Of a DNA stretch of 64,000 nt, positions 50,245 to 60,885 are shown piece by piece (positions within the stretch are counted from its first letter, which is position 1; each line of letters opens with the position of its first letter). The position numbers and the translations under genes are program-made. A model generated the notes under the pieces. The model was not told the DNA's origin and did no database searches. It saw nothing but the letters and a program-made list of their open reading frames with translations. The stretch comes from Bradyrhizobium lablabi (GTDB taxonomy: Bacteria; Pseudomonadota; Alphaproteobacteria; Rhizobiales; Xanthobacteraceae), in the NCBI RefSeq assembly GCF_018129385.1, contig NZ_JAFCLN010000014.1:62001-126000 (forward strand), given 5' to 3'.

Positions 50245-51651
50245 ATGCACCAGATCGTCAAGCCCGAAGCCAACGCCATCAGCCGCTGGTGGGTGCTGGC
50301 GACCGTCGTTGCCGCGCAGTTCATGTTCGGGGTCGATGCCTTCATCGTCAACGTCGCGATCCCGACCATTGCGGCTGAACTGCGCGCGAGCGCCGCGCAG
50401 ATCGAAGCCGTGATCGCGATCTATCTGATCGCCTATGCCACGTTGGTCGTCTCCGGCGGCCGGCTCGGCGACATCTACGGCACCAAAAATGTCTTCATCG
50501 CCGGCGTGCTCGGCTTCACCGCTACTTCGCTGTGGTGTGGCCTTGCGCAATCCGGCCCCGAGCTCATCGTTGCACGGCTGGCGCAAGGCGCGACGGCGGC
50601 GCTGATGGTGCCGCAGGTGCTCGCGACACTGCATCTGTTGTTTTCGGACTCCTCGCGCGCCCGCGCCTTTGCGATCTATGGCGTCGTACTCGGCCTTGCC
50701 GGCGCTGCGGGCTTTGCACTCGGCGGCGTGCTGGTGACGCTCGATCCCGGCGGCTTCGGCTGGCGCACGGTGTTTTTCGTCAACGTCCCGTTCGGACTTC
50801 TGATCGTGGCGTGTGCGCTTCGCATCATGCCGCAGGCCGTCCGTCGATCGGGCACGCGGCTCGATATTCCCGGGGCCGTCGTGCTGTTTGCGGGCTTGTT
50901 GTGCCTGATCGGGCCGCTGCTGTTCGGCCACGATTTGCACTGGGCGCCATGGGTCTGGCTGGTGATGGGTTTGGGCGTTGCGATCCTTGCCGCCTTCCTG
51001 CGGCTCGAGCACGCGGTCGCGATGCGCGGCGGCATGCCGCTGATCGATCTTGCATTGCTGTCGGATGAAACCTTCATGCGCGGGCTCGGTGCGGCATTCT
51101 TTTTCTTCTTCGCCAATCTCTCGTTCTATCTCGTCATGACCATGTTCATGCAGAAGGCGCTCAATATTCCGCCGCTACAGGCGGGGCTGGTGTTCCTGCC
51201 GCTCGCGCTCGCCTTTGTCGTCGCCTCGCGCCACAGCGGTATCAGGGCAAAACATCGCGGCATGCTGGTGCTGCTCGAAGGCTGCGTGTTGCAGCTCGTT
51301 GGTCTTGCGGTATTGATTGCCGCGATCGCGTGCATCGAAGCGCCGTCTGCAACCCTGCTCGCGTTGGTGCTCATCGTATTCGGCTATGGTCAGGGTCTCG
51401 TGATGGCGCCGCTGTCGAGCGCGGTGCTCGCCACTGTAAAGCCTGCAAATGCAGGCTCGGCGTCTGGCATGTACGGCACAACAGCGCAGATCGCCAATGC
51501 TGCCGGCGTCGCCGCGATCGGCGCGGCATTCTTCGCGGCCGAAGCTGTATTTTCGGCAAGGTTTGCGCTGTTCGTTGCCGCATCACTGTTTGCACTCGCG
51601 ATTGTTACATCAATCGCATTTCTGTCATGGATGCGTCGCGCATCCGCCTGA
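50245..51651 (+). CDS. MFS drug/solute exporter (DHA2 family)
   Basis: The 468-residue product has about fourteen hydrophobic helices. The DHA2 signature is visible: ATVVAAQFMFGVDAFIVNVA with a conserved Asp in helix 1, GGRLGDIYGTKNVFIAGVLG between helices 2 and 3, and an FGWRTVFFVNVPFGLL segment after helix 5. Such proteins export drugs or metabolites using the proton gradient. No TetR-family regulator is next to it. Confidence 0.92.
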   Translation: MHQIVKPEANAISRWWVLATVVAAQFMFGVDAFIVNVAIPTIAAELRASAAQIEAVIAIYLIAYATLVVSGGRLGDIYGTKNVFIAGVLGFTATSLWCGLAQSGPELIVARLAQGATAALMVPQVLATLHLLFSDSSRARAFAIYGVVLGLAGAAGFALGGVLVTLDPGGFGWRTVFFVNVPFGLLIVACALRIMPQAVRRSGTRLDIPGAVVLFAGLLCLIGPLLFGHDLHWAPWVWLVMGLGVAILAAFLRLEHAVAMRGGMPLIDLALLSDETFMRGLGAAFFFFFANLSFYLVMTMFMQKALNIPPLQAGLVFLPLALAFVVASRHSGIRAKHRGMLVLLEGCVLQLVGLAVLIAAIACIEAPSATLLALVLIVFGYGQGLVMAPLSSAVLATVKPANAGSASGMYGTTAQIANAAGVAAIGAAFFAAEAVFSARFALFVAASLFALAIVTSIAFLSWMRRASA

Positions 51652-51774
51652 TGCGAGATTAACGCGCCGTGCGACAATTCCCTGGGGATCGACAGCACAC
51701 GGCCTTTTTATTTTGCGCTGCAGCAACTATCTGTTCTGGGTGGCGTTGTGTTAACTGCGCCTTCAGGAGCTGCC

Positions 51775-52989
51775 GTGTCTCTCGCCAGGAATGTCGACTT
51801 TCTGCGCCAGGTTTCGAAGCTGAGCCATCTCAATGGTTTCGGAATCTATGGTCGCAGCCACAGGCACGCGCCGCGCAGCCCGCTGGTGCGCGTGAAGGAG
51901 TTCGGCGAAAATCCCGGCGCGCTGAAAATGTTCACCTATGTGCCGGCGAACCTGCCGCGCAGGCCCGCGCTGGTCGTCGTGTTGCATGGCTGCGGTCAGA
52001 CCGCTGCGGGCTACGACATCGGCGCCGGCTGGTCGACGCTGGCAAAGCGCTACGGTTTTGCTCTGCTGATGCCGGAGCAGCGCTCCGCCAACAACGCCAA
52101 CACCTGTTTCAACTGGTTCAATCCGGAAGACATTGCGCGCGACAGCGGCGAGGCGGCTTCGATCCGGCAGATGGTCGCAAAGATGGTCGCCGATCACGGC
52201 ATCAGTCCACGTCGCATCTTCGTCACCGGCCTTTCTGCCGGCGGCGCGATGACGGCGGTGATGTTGGCTGCCTATCCGGAAGTGTTTGCCGCCGGCGCCG
52301 TCATCGCCGGCCTGCCGTTCGGCGTCGCCGGCAATGTGCGCGAGGCGCTCTCGGGCATGATGCAGTCGCAGCCGCGCCCCGCGCGCGAACTCGGCGATCT
52401 CGTGCGTGGCGCTACACAGCACCGGGGGCCGTGGCCAAAACTGTCGGTGTGGCACGGCAGTGCCGACCGTACCGTGCATCCTTCCAACGCCAATGAGATC
52501 GTCAAGCAATGGCTCGACCTGCACGGTCTCGACGAAGCGCCGATGTCGGAGACCACCGTGGACGGCTATCCGCGCCAGGTCTGGTGGAACGACAATGGCG
52601 AGACCGTGATCGAATCCTACACCATCACCGACATGGCCCATGGCACGCCGCTCGGACTTGCCGGCGCGGGTGAACGCTACGGCGCCGAGGGCGCGTTCCT
52701 GATCGAGGCGGGCATCTCGTCCTCGTATCACATCGCCGACTTCTTCGGCCTGACCCGGCGGCTGCGTCAGAAGCCCGATGCCAAGGACGTGATGGCCGCG
52801 GTCGCAAGGGAGCGCGCAAAACCGTTTCCGGCTGTCGCCCCGGTGACGCTGACGGGGCCGGACATTTCCGCCACGCTCTGGCCACGCACGACGTTGACCG
52901 ATCGCGCCGCACCTCCGCCAAAACCGCCCCGCACGAGCGTCCGCGACGTCATCAACCGCGCGCTGACCGCCGCCGGATTGAGGAAGTAG
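51775..52989 (+). CDS. PHB-depolymerase-family esterase, GTG start
   Basis: The 404-residue product has the esterase_phb fold: VVVLHGCGQTAAGYDIGAGW, LMPEQRSANNANTCFNWFN, and the lipase box TGLSAGGAMTAV with the Ser nucleophile. SVWHGSADRTV should hold the Asp and a late DMAHGTP the His. No signal peptide is obvious, so it may act on intracellular PHB or feruloyl-type esters. I choose the GTG at 51775 because AGGAG lies five bases upstream; a GTG at 51748 is in frame too. The Pro-rich tail is about 40 residues. Confidence 0.88.
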   Translation: MSLARNVDFLRQVSKLSHLNGFGIYGRSHRHAPRSPLVRVKEFGENPGALKMFTYVPANLPRRPALVVVLHGCGQTAAGYDIGAGWSTLAKRYGFALLMPEQRSANNANTCFNWFNPEDIARDSGEAASIRQMVAKMVADHGISPRRIFVTGLSAGGAMTAVMLAAYPEVFAAGAVIAGLPFGVAGNVREALSGMMQSQPRPARELGDLVRGATQHRGPWPKLSVWHGSADRTVHPSNANEIVKQWLDLHGLDEAPMSETTVDGYPRQVWWNDNGETVIESYTITDMAHGTPLGLAGAGERYGAEGAFLIEAGISSSYHIADFFGLTRRLRQKPDAKDVMAAVARERAKPFPAVAPVTLTGPDISATLWPRTTLTDRAAPPPKPPRTSVRDVINRALTAAGLRK

Positions 52990-52992
52990 TTC

Positions 52993-53667
52993 CTAGTTTC
53001 CGATCTCGCCCGTCAGGAACGGATTGGTCATGCGCTCATGGCCGATGGTCGAGCCTGCGCCGTGGCCGCAGATAAAGCCGACGTCGTCGCCGAGCGGCAG
53101 CAATTTCGTCGTGATCGAGTTGATCAGCTCGCGATGGCTGCCGCCGGGCAGGTCGGTGCGTCCGACCGAGCCGTTGAACAGCACGTCGCCGACATGGGCA
53201 AAACGCAGTTCGTTGTTGAAGAATACGATGCTGCCCGGCGAATGGCCGGGGCAATGGTAGATGTCGAAGGTGAGATTTCCGATTGTGACCTGCTCGCCCT
53301 CGTCGAGCCAGCGGTCCGGACCAAAATTGCGCACGCCGGTCATGCCGAAGCGCTCGCCGCTGGAGACGACATTGTCGAGCAGATGTTTGTCGGCGATATG
53401 CGGACCCTCGATCTTGACGCCGAGCGCATCGCGCAATTCGGCGGCGCCGCCGACATGGTCGATATGGCCGTGCGTGATCCAGATCTTTTCGACCGTGACG
53501 CCGGTCTGCTTGATCGCTTCCAAAATCCTGGGCACGTCCCCGCCGGGATCGATCACCACGGCCTTTTTGGTCGCCTCGCACCAGATGATGGTGCAGTTCT
53601 GCTCGAACAGCGTCACCGGCACGATGATCGCGCCGGCCTTCGCCTTGGTCTCGGTTTTTTCATCCAT
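52993..53667 (-). CDS. MBL-fold metallohydrolase (glyoxalase II/YcbL-like)
   Basis: The 224-residue product has the beta-lactamase-fold metal motif THGHIDHVGG, then HCPGHSPGS (third His), HVGDVLF (bridging Asp) and the last metal ligand in FICGHGAGS. The short length, with no separate C-terminal helical domain, fits YcbL-like type II glyoxalases. It may hydrolyse S-lactoylglutathione or another thioester. I use the ATG at 53667. The stop is three bases from the convergent esterase stop. Confidence 0.9.
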   Translation of the reverse strand: MDEKTETKAKAGAIIVPVTLFEQNCTIIWCEATKKAVVIDPGGDVPRILEAIKQTGVTVEKIWITHGHIDHVGGAAELRDALGVKIEGPHIADKHLLDNVVSSGERFGMTGVRNFGPDRWLDEGEQVTIGNLTFDIYHCPGHSPGSIVFFNNELRFAHVGDVLFNGSVGRTDLPGGSHRELINSITTKLLPLGDDVGFICGHGAGSTIGHERMTNPFLTGEIGN

Positions 53668-53729
53668 GGCGGGCACCTTATTCTACCCTGTGAAGCGGTC
53701 AACACGCCGCGGGAACCGGTGTGGAGCCC

Positions 53730-53779
53730 GGGCATGATCCGGAAAAGTGGGCACCGGTTTTTCCGAAGAGATCATGCCC
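53730..53779. repeat. Palindromic intergenic repeat
   Basis: GGGCATGATC at 53730 is inverted as GATCATGCCC ending at 53779, with GGAAAAGTGGGCACCGGTTT between. This is a familiar Bradyrhizobium intergenic unit. Confidence 0.75.
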
Positions 53780-53888
53780 AAACAAAAAAGCAACGGTTCA
53801 TGATAGGTTTGCGTTGACCGGCATCTAATGGCGGAAACCGGAAATCGCATCAGGCCAACTGCCGTTTTTGCAACGGAATGCACCTTTC

Positions 53889-54704
53889 ATGAACCAGGCC
53901 TCCAAATCGCCGCTCGGCGGGACCAAGACCACGGCGCGCGCGTTCTTCGTCGCCGACCGCATCAACACGTCGGGCCTCGAGCGCGGCGACGTGCTGGCCA
54001 CCACGCCGCTGACCTTTCGGGTCAACGACAATGGCGTTGCGGTCCTGTTCCGTTACGGCGTCGTCGTTTTGATCGGCCTCAACGCGCTGGAGGAGGATGA
54101 ATTCCTGCGCAGCCTGGAATCGCGCCTGACGCGGCCGTTCGCGCGGCGCGACGAGGAAAGCGCAGCCATCGAGCTTGCCACGGACAAGGACGAGCAGATC
54201 CCGCCGGGCGGTCCGGTCTGCCTGCAAAGCCTGTCGCCGGAGCGGCTGATCCTGATATCAGAGGTGCTGGCCAAGAGCGTCGTGCTGGCCCGGCACGAGC
54301 GCGAGGTCACGGCCGTGTTCGACACCACCGAGCCGTTCGCGCGCGAACTGGCGCAGAGCGGCCGGATGAGCGGCGGGCGAATTGCGATCCTCAAGAACAT
54401 CGGCAATGCGCTGTCGGTGCGACATCGCGTGACCGGCCCGGTCGAGGTGTCGGACAAGCCCGATATTCTCTGGGACAAGCCGCATCTCGAACGGCTCTAT
54501 GCGCGCCTGGAAGACGAGTACGAGATCAAGGAGCGCGCCGAATCCCTCAATGCCAAGCTCGGCGTGATCGCTGATAGCGCGCAGGTCATGACCGACATCA
54601 TCGACACGAAGCGCTCGCTGCGGCTCGAGCTGATCATCGTCTTCCTGATCCTGTTCGAGGTGATCATCACGGTGTACCAGCTCGCCTCCGGCGCCCGGCA
54701 CTGA
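53889..54704 (+). CDS. RMD1/DUF155-family protein with C-terminal membrane helix
   Basis: The 271-residue product has the RMD1/SIF2 (DUF155) pattern: a beta-rich first part (VAVLFRYGVVVLIGLNALEE), then SERLILISEVLAKSVVLARHE, a helix with SGGRIAILKNIGNALSVRHRV and the conserved DKPDILWDKPHLERLYARLED EYEIKER region. A single transmembrane helix ends the protein (about 243-265). In yeast, relatives support mitochondrial RNA or ribosome functions; in bacteria the role is unknown. The ATG at 53889 is chosen; a TTG at 53868 is in frame. Confidence 0.85.
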   Translation: MNQASKSPLGGTKTTARAFFVADRINTSGLERGDVLATTPLTFRVNDNGVAVLFRYGVVVLIGLNALEEDEFLRSLESRLTRPFARRDEESAAIELATDKDEQIPPGGPVCLQSLSPERLILISEVLAKSVVLARHEREVTAVFDTTEPFARELAQSGRMSGGRIAILKNIGNALSVRHRVTGPVEVSDKPDILWDKPHLERLYARLEDEYEIKERAESLNAKLGVIADSAQVMTDIIDTKRSLRLELIIVFLILFEVIITVYQLASGARH

Positions 54705-54710
54705 CAATGC

Positions 54711-54831
54711 CGTCGTCCCGGCGAACGCCGGGACCCATACGCCGCGGCCTTTCCGTGATGCGCTGGAGCGAGTTGCCTTTGCAACAATTGATATCAGTGG
54801 TTATGGGTCCCGGCGTTCGCCGGGACGACGT
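54711..54831. repeat. Palindromic repeat, family copy 1
   Basis: CGTCGTCCCGGCGAACGCCG at the left faces CGGCGTTCGCCGGGACGACG at the right. The inner words ACCCATACGCCGCGG and GGTTATGGGTCC are shared with the copies at 57697 and 63307. Confidence 0.85.
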
Positions 54832-54853
54832 AGGGAGAGAACTCACCGCAACG

Positions 54854-55918
54854 CTAATCTTCGGAAGCGCCGCGGCCTTTCTCGGACGGCCGCGCCGCGA
54901 GCCGCCGCAGTGCCACGAGTTCGCGCTGCCATTGCTTTCTCGGCTTGGCGGGAAAGCCGCCCCAGAACTGGCCCGCGGGGATATCCTCGTAGATGGTCGA
55001 CCGCGACGCCGTGATCGCCCCTTTGCCGATGGTGATATGCGGAATGATTCCGGTGCGCGGGCCGAGCACGACGCCGTCTTCCAGCGTCACGCTGCCGCTC
55101 AGGCCGCATTGCGCCACGATGATGCAGTGACGGCCGACCACGCAGTTGTGGCCGATCTGGCAGAGGTTGTCGATCTTGGTGCCTTCGCCGATGATGGTGT
55201 CGCGAATGCCGCCGCGGTCGATGCGGGTCCCCGAGCCGATCTCGACGTCGCTGTGAATGACCACCCGTCCGACCTGCGGAATCTTGGTATGGCGCTCGGC
55301 GGTCATGACATAGCCATAGCCGTCCTGCCCGATACCGCATCCCGCGTGAATGATGACGCGGTCGCCGAGATGGGCGTGCGTCACCGAGCAGTGGGGACCG
55401 ATGGCGCAATCCTCGCCGGTCTGCACGCCCGGCCCGATCACGGCATGGGCGCAGATCACCGTGCCGGCGCCGATTCTGGCTGACGGTCCGACCACCGCGA
55501 ACGGATCGATCGTGACATTGCTGCCGACTTGCGCCGTGGGATGCACCATGGCGCCCGGCGAAACACCGGTCTCGCCGAATACCGAGGCCGGCCGCAGCGC
55601 GCCGCTGTAGATCAGGCGCGCGACCGCAACAAAGGCGTCATACGGCTTGCGGGTCCGCAGCACCGCAACGCCCTTGGGGGCAAGCGGCGCATAGCGCTCG
55701 CTGGTCAACACGGCCGCCGCGCGCGTGGATTTGAGCGAAAGCACGAACTTGTTCTCGGAGACAAAGCTGAGGTCGCCGGCGCCAGCCTGGTCGATGGGCG
55801 CGATGTTGGTCACCCGGCGCGCGAGGTCGGCTCCCTCGCAAGGCTCGGCTCCGGTCAAGGCTGCAATGTCGGCCACGCTGAAATTTATGGCGCGCGGGAA
55901 AAATATGAACTCGCTCAC
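54854..55918 (-). CDS. lpxD: LpxD-type UDP-3-O-acylglucosamine N-acyltransferase, solitary copy
   Basis: The 354-residue product has the two LpxD parts: an N-terminal uridine-binding domain (NFSVADIAALTGAEPCEGAD, GDLSFVSENKFVLSL) and a left-handed beta-helix of hexapeptide repeats (VHPTAQVGSNVTIDPFAVVG, ending in VVLGPRTGI). The catalytic His is in LCQIGHNCVVG. LpxD adds the third acyl chain in lipid A synthesis. This gene is not in the usual bamA-lpxD-fabZ-lpxA cluster, so it is probably a second paralogue. The start GTG at 55918 is preferred to an ATG at 55972. Confidence 0.88.
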   Translation of the reverse strand: MSEFIFFPRAINFSVADIAALTGAEPCEGADLARRVTNIAPIDQAGAGDLSFVSENKFVLSLKSTRAAAVLTSERYAPLAPKGVAVLRTRKPYDAFVAVARLIYSGALRPASVFGETGVSPGAMVHPTAQVGSNVTIDPFAVVGPSARIGAGTVICAHAVIGPGVQTGEDCAIGPHCSVTHAHLGDRVIIHAGCGIGQDGYGYVMTAERHTKIPQVGRVVIHSDVEIGSGTRIDRGGIRDTIIGEGTKIDNLCQIGHNCVVGRHCIIVAQCGLSGSVTLEDGVVLGPRTGIIPHITIGKGAITASRSTIYEDIPAGQFWGGFPAKPRKQWQRELVALRRLAARPSEKGRGASED

Positions 55919-56082
55919 AACGGCCGCCCCCACAGGCAAGTCCACGATAACCTGCCGGCAGCCGTTTCCCAAGCTGAATCGGGCAACGATTGGATGGAAG
56001 TGCCGTTGCGATGTGTGTTTGAATCGAACCGATCGGCCGCTTCCGCGTTGCCTTGCGGTTCCAGATCGGAGGGGGTGAAGGC

Positions 56083-57675
<1,593 letters not shown>

Positions 57676-57696
57676 CGCTGCAAAAGAAAGATCCAT

Positions 57697-57830
57697 CGTC
57701 GTCCCGGGCAAGCGAAGCGCGACCCGGGACCCATACGCCGCGGCGGAAATTATTTGGCAAGCCGGTCGACGGCTTTGCTTCAACAACAAGCGCGGGTGGT
57801 TATGGGTCCCTGCTTTCGCCGGGACGACGC
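57697..57830. repeat. Palindromic repeat, family copy 2
   Basis: It has the same ends (CGTCGTCCCGG and CCGGGACGACG) and inner words as the copies at 54711 and 63307, with a longer, diverged centre. It separates the alpha-glucosidase and the convergent VWA gene. Confidence 0.8.
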
Positions 57831-57850
57831 GCGGAGAGAGCTACGCCAAA

Positions 57851-58963
57851 CTACCGCTTGATCTGCGCCTTCAGCGTATCCTCCACCACGCGATCGAACG
57901 ACGACACTTTCGGCGGCGCCTTTTCGCGCTGCTCGGCGATGTACTTGTCGCGCTTGGCGACCAGCGCGGCGAGTTTTTCGTTCAGCGCCTTGCGGTTCGC
58001 CATCTGCTTCTCGATCTCGTCCATGCGCTGCTCGGGCTTCATCGCGCGCAGTCTGGCCGGCAGGTCTTCGTCCTTGATCGCGGAAAAGCTGGTGCGGCCG
58101 GCCTTCACGTCGGCGACGAGATCGCCGTCGCCGGTCACCGCCTCGGATGAAATCCTCGAACGCTTGTTGAAATAGCTCGCCATTTCGGAGGCCTGCGTGG
58201 GTGCCGCGGCGGCGACCTGAGCAAGCTGCCTGGTCTTGTCCTCGGTGCGCTTTTGCAGGGCGCCTGGACCATAGGGGATCACGGTGCCGTTGATCTCCCG
58301 TTGCAGGATGATGATGTCCTCGTCATAAGGCGTCTCGATGATGACGACCTGTCCGCCATCCTGCGGGATCGGGATGAAACGGCCGTTGCCGTTCTGGGCG
58401 ATGTCGCGCCACACCCGTTCGGTGTCGCGCGCGCCGCCGGCCAGCACGGCATTGACGATGATGTCTTTCTGTTTGGCGACCTTCAGCGTGACCGGGTACT
58501 TGGTGTCCTGTTCATAATCCATATGCGGCGGCGCATCGCCAACCAGGAAGACGATGCGTCGGATATCGCTGCCCTCGCTCCACTTCATCTTGTTGACGGC
58601 GACGTCGAGCGCCTCGTTGACGCTTTCCGGCCAGTCGCCGCCGCCCCGCGCCTTCAACTCCAGCAGGCTGGCATAGAGGTCCTGGATATCTGACGTGAGT
58701 TCGAATTTCCGCGTGACGTACTCATCGCCGATGTCGCGATAGGCGATCAGGCCCATGCGGATGTCGGCGTCCGGATTGGCATCGACGATCGCGGTCGCGA
58801 TCGACCAGATTTTTCGCTTGGCGCCCTCGATCAGGCCGCCCATCGAGCCCGTGGTATCGAGCACGAAGGCGACTTCGACAGCGGGCTTGGCGAGGGCAGG
58901 GACGGCGAAAACGGGCAGGGCGGTGAGAGCAAGGGCAAAAGCATGGGTGACGATGCGTGGCAT
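57851..58963 (-). CDS. Exported von Willebrand factor A domain protein
   Basis: The 370-residue product has a signal peptide (MPRIVTHAFALALTALPVFA, cleaved near ALA) and a VWA domain with the MIDAS motif DTTGSMGGLI and a later SEGSDIRRIVFLVGDAPPH. After it the chain is helical and charged, with RAMKPEQRMDEIEKQMANRK and KRDKYIAEQREK, a probable coiled coil. The role is unknown; many such proteins act as metal-dependent adhesion or scaffold factors. GGAGGAGATCACG precedes the ATG at 58963, overruling a frame from 59056. Confidence 0.88.
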   Translation of the reverse strand: MPRIVTHAFALALTALPVFAVPALAKPAVEVAFVLDTTGSMGGLIEGAKRKIWSIATAIVDANPDADIRMGLIAYRDIGDEYVTRKFELTSDIQDLYASLLELKARGGGDWPESVNEALDVAVNKMKWSEGSDIRRIVFLVGDAPPHMDYEQDTKYPVTLKVAKQKDIIVNAVLAGGARDTERVWRDIAQNGNGRFIPIPQDGGQVVIIETPYDEDIIILQREINGTVIPYGPGALQKRTEDKTRQLAQVAAAAPTQASEMASYFNKRSRISSEAVTGDGDLVADVKAGRTSFSAIKDEDLPARLRAMKPEQRMDEIEKQMANRKALNEKLAALVAKRDKYIAEQREKAPPKVSSFDRVVEDTLKAQIKR

Positions 58964-59134
58964 CGTGATCTCCTCCAGCGGTTTTGTCCCTCGGAACCAA
59001 GGTTCCCGCAGCTTCGCGGTAGCCTGAGGTCCAAATCGTGGCGGGCCATGTACCAATTTGCGGCTCGCCCGGCCTAAAGATGAACGGCGGTGAGCGATGT
59101 GCGTCAGGACGGAAATCGGCTAGGCTTGCACGGC

Positions 59135-59623
59135 ATGGAATCACCCGCCCGCCAGATCAGCCTGGTCCCCCCGCCGGACCGCCGCCAGTCCGAGACGGCG
59201 CTGGCGATCGCCCGCGGCACGGCGCGGCTTTTGCGCTCGCTCGGCTTTTCCTGCATCAGCGAACTGCCGCTGCCCTCCGGCCGCCGCGCCGATCTGGTGG
59301 CGCTGAACGAGAAGGGCGAGATCTGGATCGTCGAGATCAAGTCCTCGCTGGAGGATCTTCGTGCCGACCAGAAATGGCAGGACTACCGGCTGCATTGCGA
59401 CCGGCTGTTCTTTGCCTTCACGCAGGATTTGCCTTGCGAGATTTTTCCCGAAGGCACCGGCCTGATCGTGGCGGACGCCTATGGCGCGCACATGCATTGC
59501 GAGGCGCCCGAGCATCGCCTGCCGGCGGCGACCCGCAAGTCCATGACCGTTCGTTTTGCGATGGCCGCGGCGCAGCGGATCAACCGCCTGCACGATCCGC
59601 AGGGGCATGCGGTGGAGTTTTAG
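59135..59623 (+). CDS. mmcB: MmcB-family DNA repair protein
   Basis: The 162-residue product matches MmcB (DUF1052), an alphaproteobacterial protein with a PD-(D/E)XK nuclease-like core. The key strands are RADLVALNEKGEIWIVEIKSS, with Asp and the E-x-K pair visible, and a later WQDYRLHCDRLFFAFTQDLP. In Caulobacter, mmcB is induced by DNA damage and is involved in repair of mitomycin-type lesions. I use the ATG at 59135; the frame also opens at a GTG at 59090. Confidence 0.88.
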   Translation: MESPARQISLVPPPDRRQSETALAIARGTARLLRSLGFSCISELPLPSGRRADLVALNEKGEIWIVEIKSSLEDLRADQKWQDYRLHCDRLFFAFTQDLPCEIFPEGTGLIVADAYGAHMHCEAPEHRLPAATRKSMTVRFAMAAAQRINRLHDPQGHAVEF

Positions 59624-59951
59624 GACCGGTCCGGTATTTGCGGGAACTCTTCAGGTGAAAGCCCGCCGCGTGGGGGAGACGCGACGGGCTCCTTCATATC
59701 GAAGCCTCCGGCGGCGAAGGCTTCGTTCAAACAAACCGGTGCGGGATCGCGCAGTTCCGCCTTTCCTTGCAAAAAACCGTCGATGAAACCTTCCTCGGCA
59801 GGAACCAAAAAGAGCGAGGAACAGCGTCGGTGATCGCGCGTTGAATCGGTGAGCAGGTAGCTAAGGAAGGAGAAATCCACCGGAAATATCAGCTCAAAAG
59901 CCCCGTCAGTTATTGCGATAGCTGGCGGGGTTTTGATTTCGGAGGACGCCC
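59624..59951. other. Intergenic stretch with a minus-strand open frame of uncertain status
   Basis: A minus-strand frame reads DGFLQGKAELRDPAPVCLNE and ends RGGLSPEEFPQIPDRS near 59620. It has protein-like character at the end, but no clear start. A hairpin with a T run sits at the right end (listed separately). Confidence 0.35.
59895..59936 (+). terminator. Rho-independent terminator or leader hairpin
   Basis: GCCCCG and CGGGGT frame a stem (59900..59930), with CAG/CTG inside and TTTTGATTT after it on the plus strand. It lies just before the gene that starts at 59952, so it could end a transcript coming from the left or act as a leader attenuator. Confidence 0.5.
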
Positions 59952-60173
59952 ATGCCCTACGCGCTGTTCGATCGCGACCGGCAGATCGGCGAAAGCTGGC
60001 CGAGCGAGACAGAGGTCTGGAAGCGCGCGCTCGAGCGCGGCTTGATCTCCGATGTTCCGGTCGCGGACGTCTCCGGCGAGCGTGTCCTTCCGACCGGCTA
60101 TCACGTGCGGGAATTGCGCGAGCAGCGCTGCGAACCCGATCCCGCCTGGAAGCTCCCGAACGAGATATCCTGA
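59952..60173 (+). CDS. Small hypothetical protein (73 aa)
   Basis: The product begins MPYALFDRDRQIGESWPSET and has a helix EVWKRALERGLISDV, then LPTGYHVRELREQRCEPDPA. CGGAGG lies 6 bases before the ATG. It is a common unnamed rhizobial type. It follows a leader hairpin. Confidence 0.7.
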   Translation: MPYALFDRDRQIGESWPSETEVWKRALERGLISDVPVADVSGERVLPTGYHVRELREQRCEPDPAWKLPNEIS

Positions 60174-60231
60174 CGCTTACCTCTCGTCCGGCCATATCCA
60201 TGTCTTTCTTGCAACGGCGGCAAAGACACGG

Positions 60232-60254
60232 ATGCCCGGGACAAGCCCGGGCAT
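60232..60254. repeat. Short palindrome
   Basis: ATGCCCGGG (60232..60240) and CCCGGGCAT (60246..60254) form a perfect 9-base-pair stem with a 5-base loop. It is part of a small intergenic repeat element between two convergent small genes. Confidence 0.6.
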
Positions 60255-60277
60255 GACGAGTTCAGAGAGTGGAACCC

Positions 60278-60472
60278 CTACGCTTGCTTGACGAACGCCA
60301 TGCCGCTGACGGCGAGGCGTTCTTCACTGGTCTCGCCATCGGCCACCAAGGCCTCCAGATGGGTTTCCAGCGCGGGCAGCTTGCGTTCGAAGTCGGCGGC
60401 AAGGCCCATCAACTCGCAGGCCTTCTTGATGCGTTCGATCGGCTTCTCGAAAATATCGATCCTGACATTCAT
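60278..60472 (-). CDS. Small hypothetical protein (64 aa)
   Basis: The product begins MNVRIDIFEKPIERIKKACE and continues LMGLAADFERKLPALETHLE, a helical type. I use the ATG at 60472. The gene lies just downstream of the DUF2188-like gene (six bases after its stop), so the two are one operon. Confidence 0.6.
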   Translation of the reverse strand: MNVRIDIFEKPIERIKKACELMGLAADFERKLPALETHLEALVADGETSEERLAVSGMAFVKQA

Positions 60473-60477
60473 CGGCG

Positions 60478-60690
60478 TCACCGGTCCTGCCTGGTGAGAG
60501 CCGCTTCGCCTTCCTCGCGGCCGGGCACGCTCAGGTGAACCTCATGACCCTGGCGTATCGCCAGCGAAGCCGCTGCTGCCGCCGATTCAAATGCCGACTC
60601 CTTGGTGGCGTAATCGCCGTGGACATTGCCGTCGTGCAGCACGCTCCACTGCTTGCCGACCGGAACGATCGAGTATTGCGCCAGTCCCAT
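60478..60690 (-). CDS. DUF2188-like small protein (70 aa)
   Basis: The product has the DUF2188 pattern: YSIVPVGKQWSVLHDGNVHG, then a helix with KESAFESAAAAASLAIRQGH and EVHLSVPG. The family is one of very small rhizobial proteins that are likely induced in stress. GGAGGGCG lies before the double ATG at 60693/60690. The function is unknown. Confidence 0.7.
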   Translation of the reverse strand: MGLAQYSIVPVGKQWSVLHDGNVHGDYATKESAFESAAAAASLAIRQGHEVHLSVPGREEGEAALTRQDR

Positions 60691-60885
60691 CATCGCCCTC
60701 CGTTGTTGCCGTTTGTTCCCGGCTTTTCGAAACCGGCTGGACAAAGCGGACAGTAGGTAAAAGGTTCCTAAGTGAAACCTTGCTCGTGGAGAGGGGACGC
60801 TATCGCCGACAGTTCCCTGAGATCAGGAACATCGTGTTGCGCGCGACGCTTTTCAGAAAGCGTCGTTCGCAACACGGAGCGAGCC

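Noticed and set aside
60820..60885. GGAAC words before the small genes at 60690 (minus) and 60886 (plus) as EcfG promoters
   Set aside because: At the right distance the -10 positions read GCTT or CGCTT rather than CGTT, too poor a match to list.
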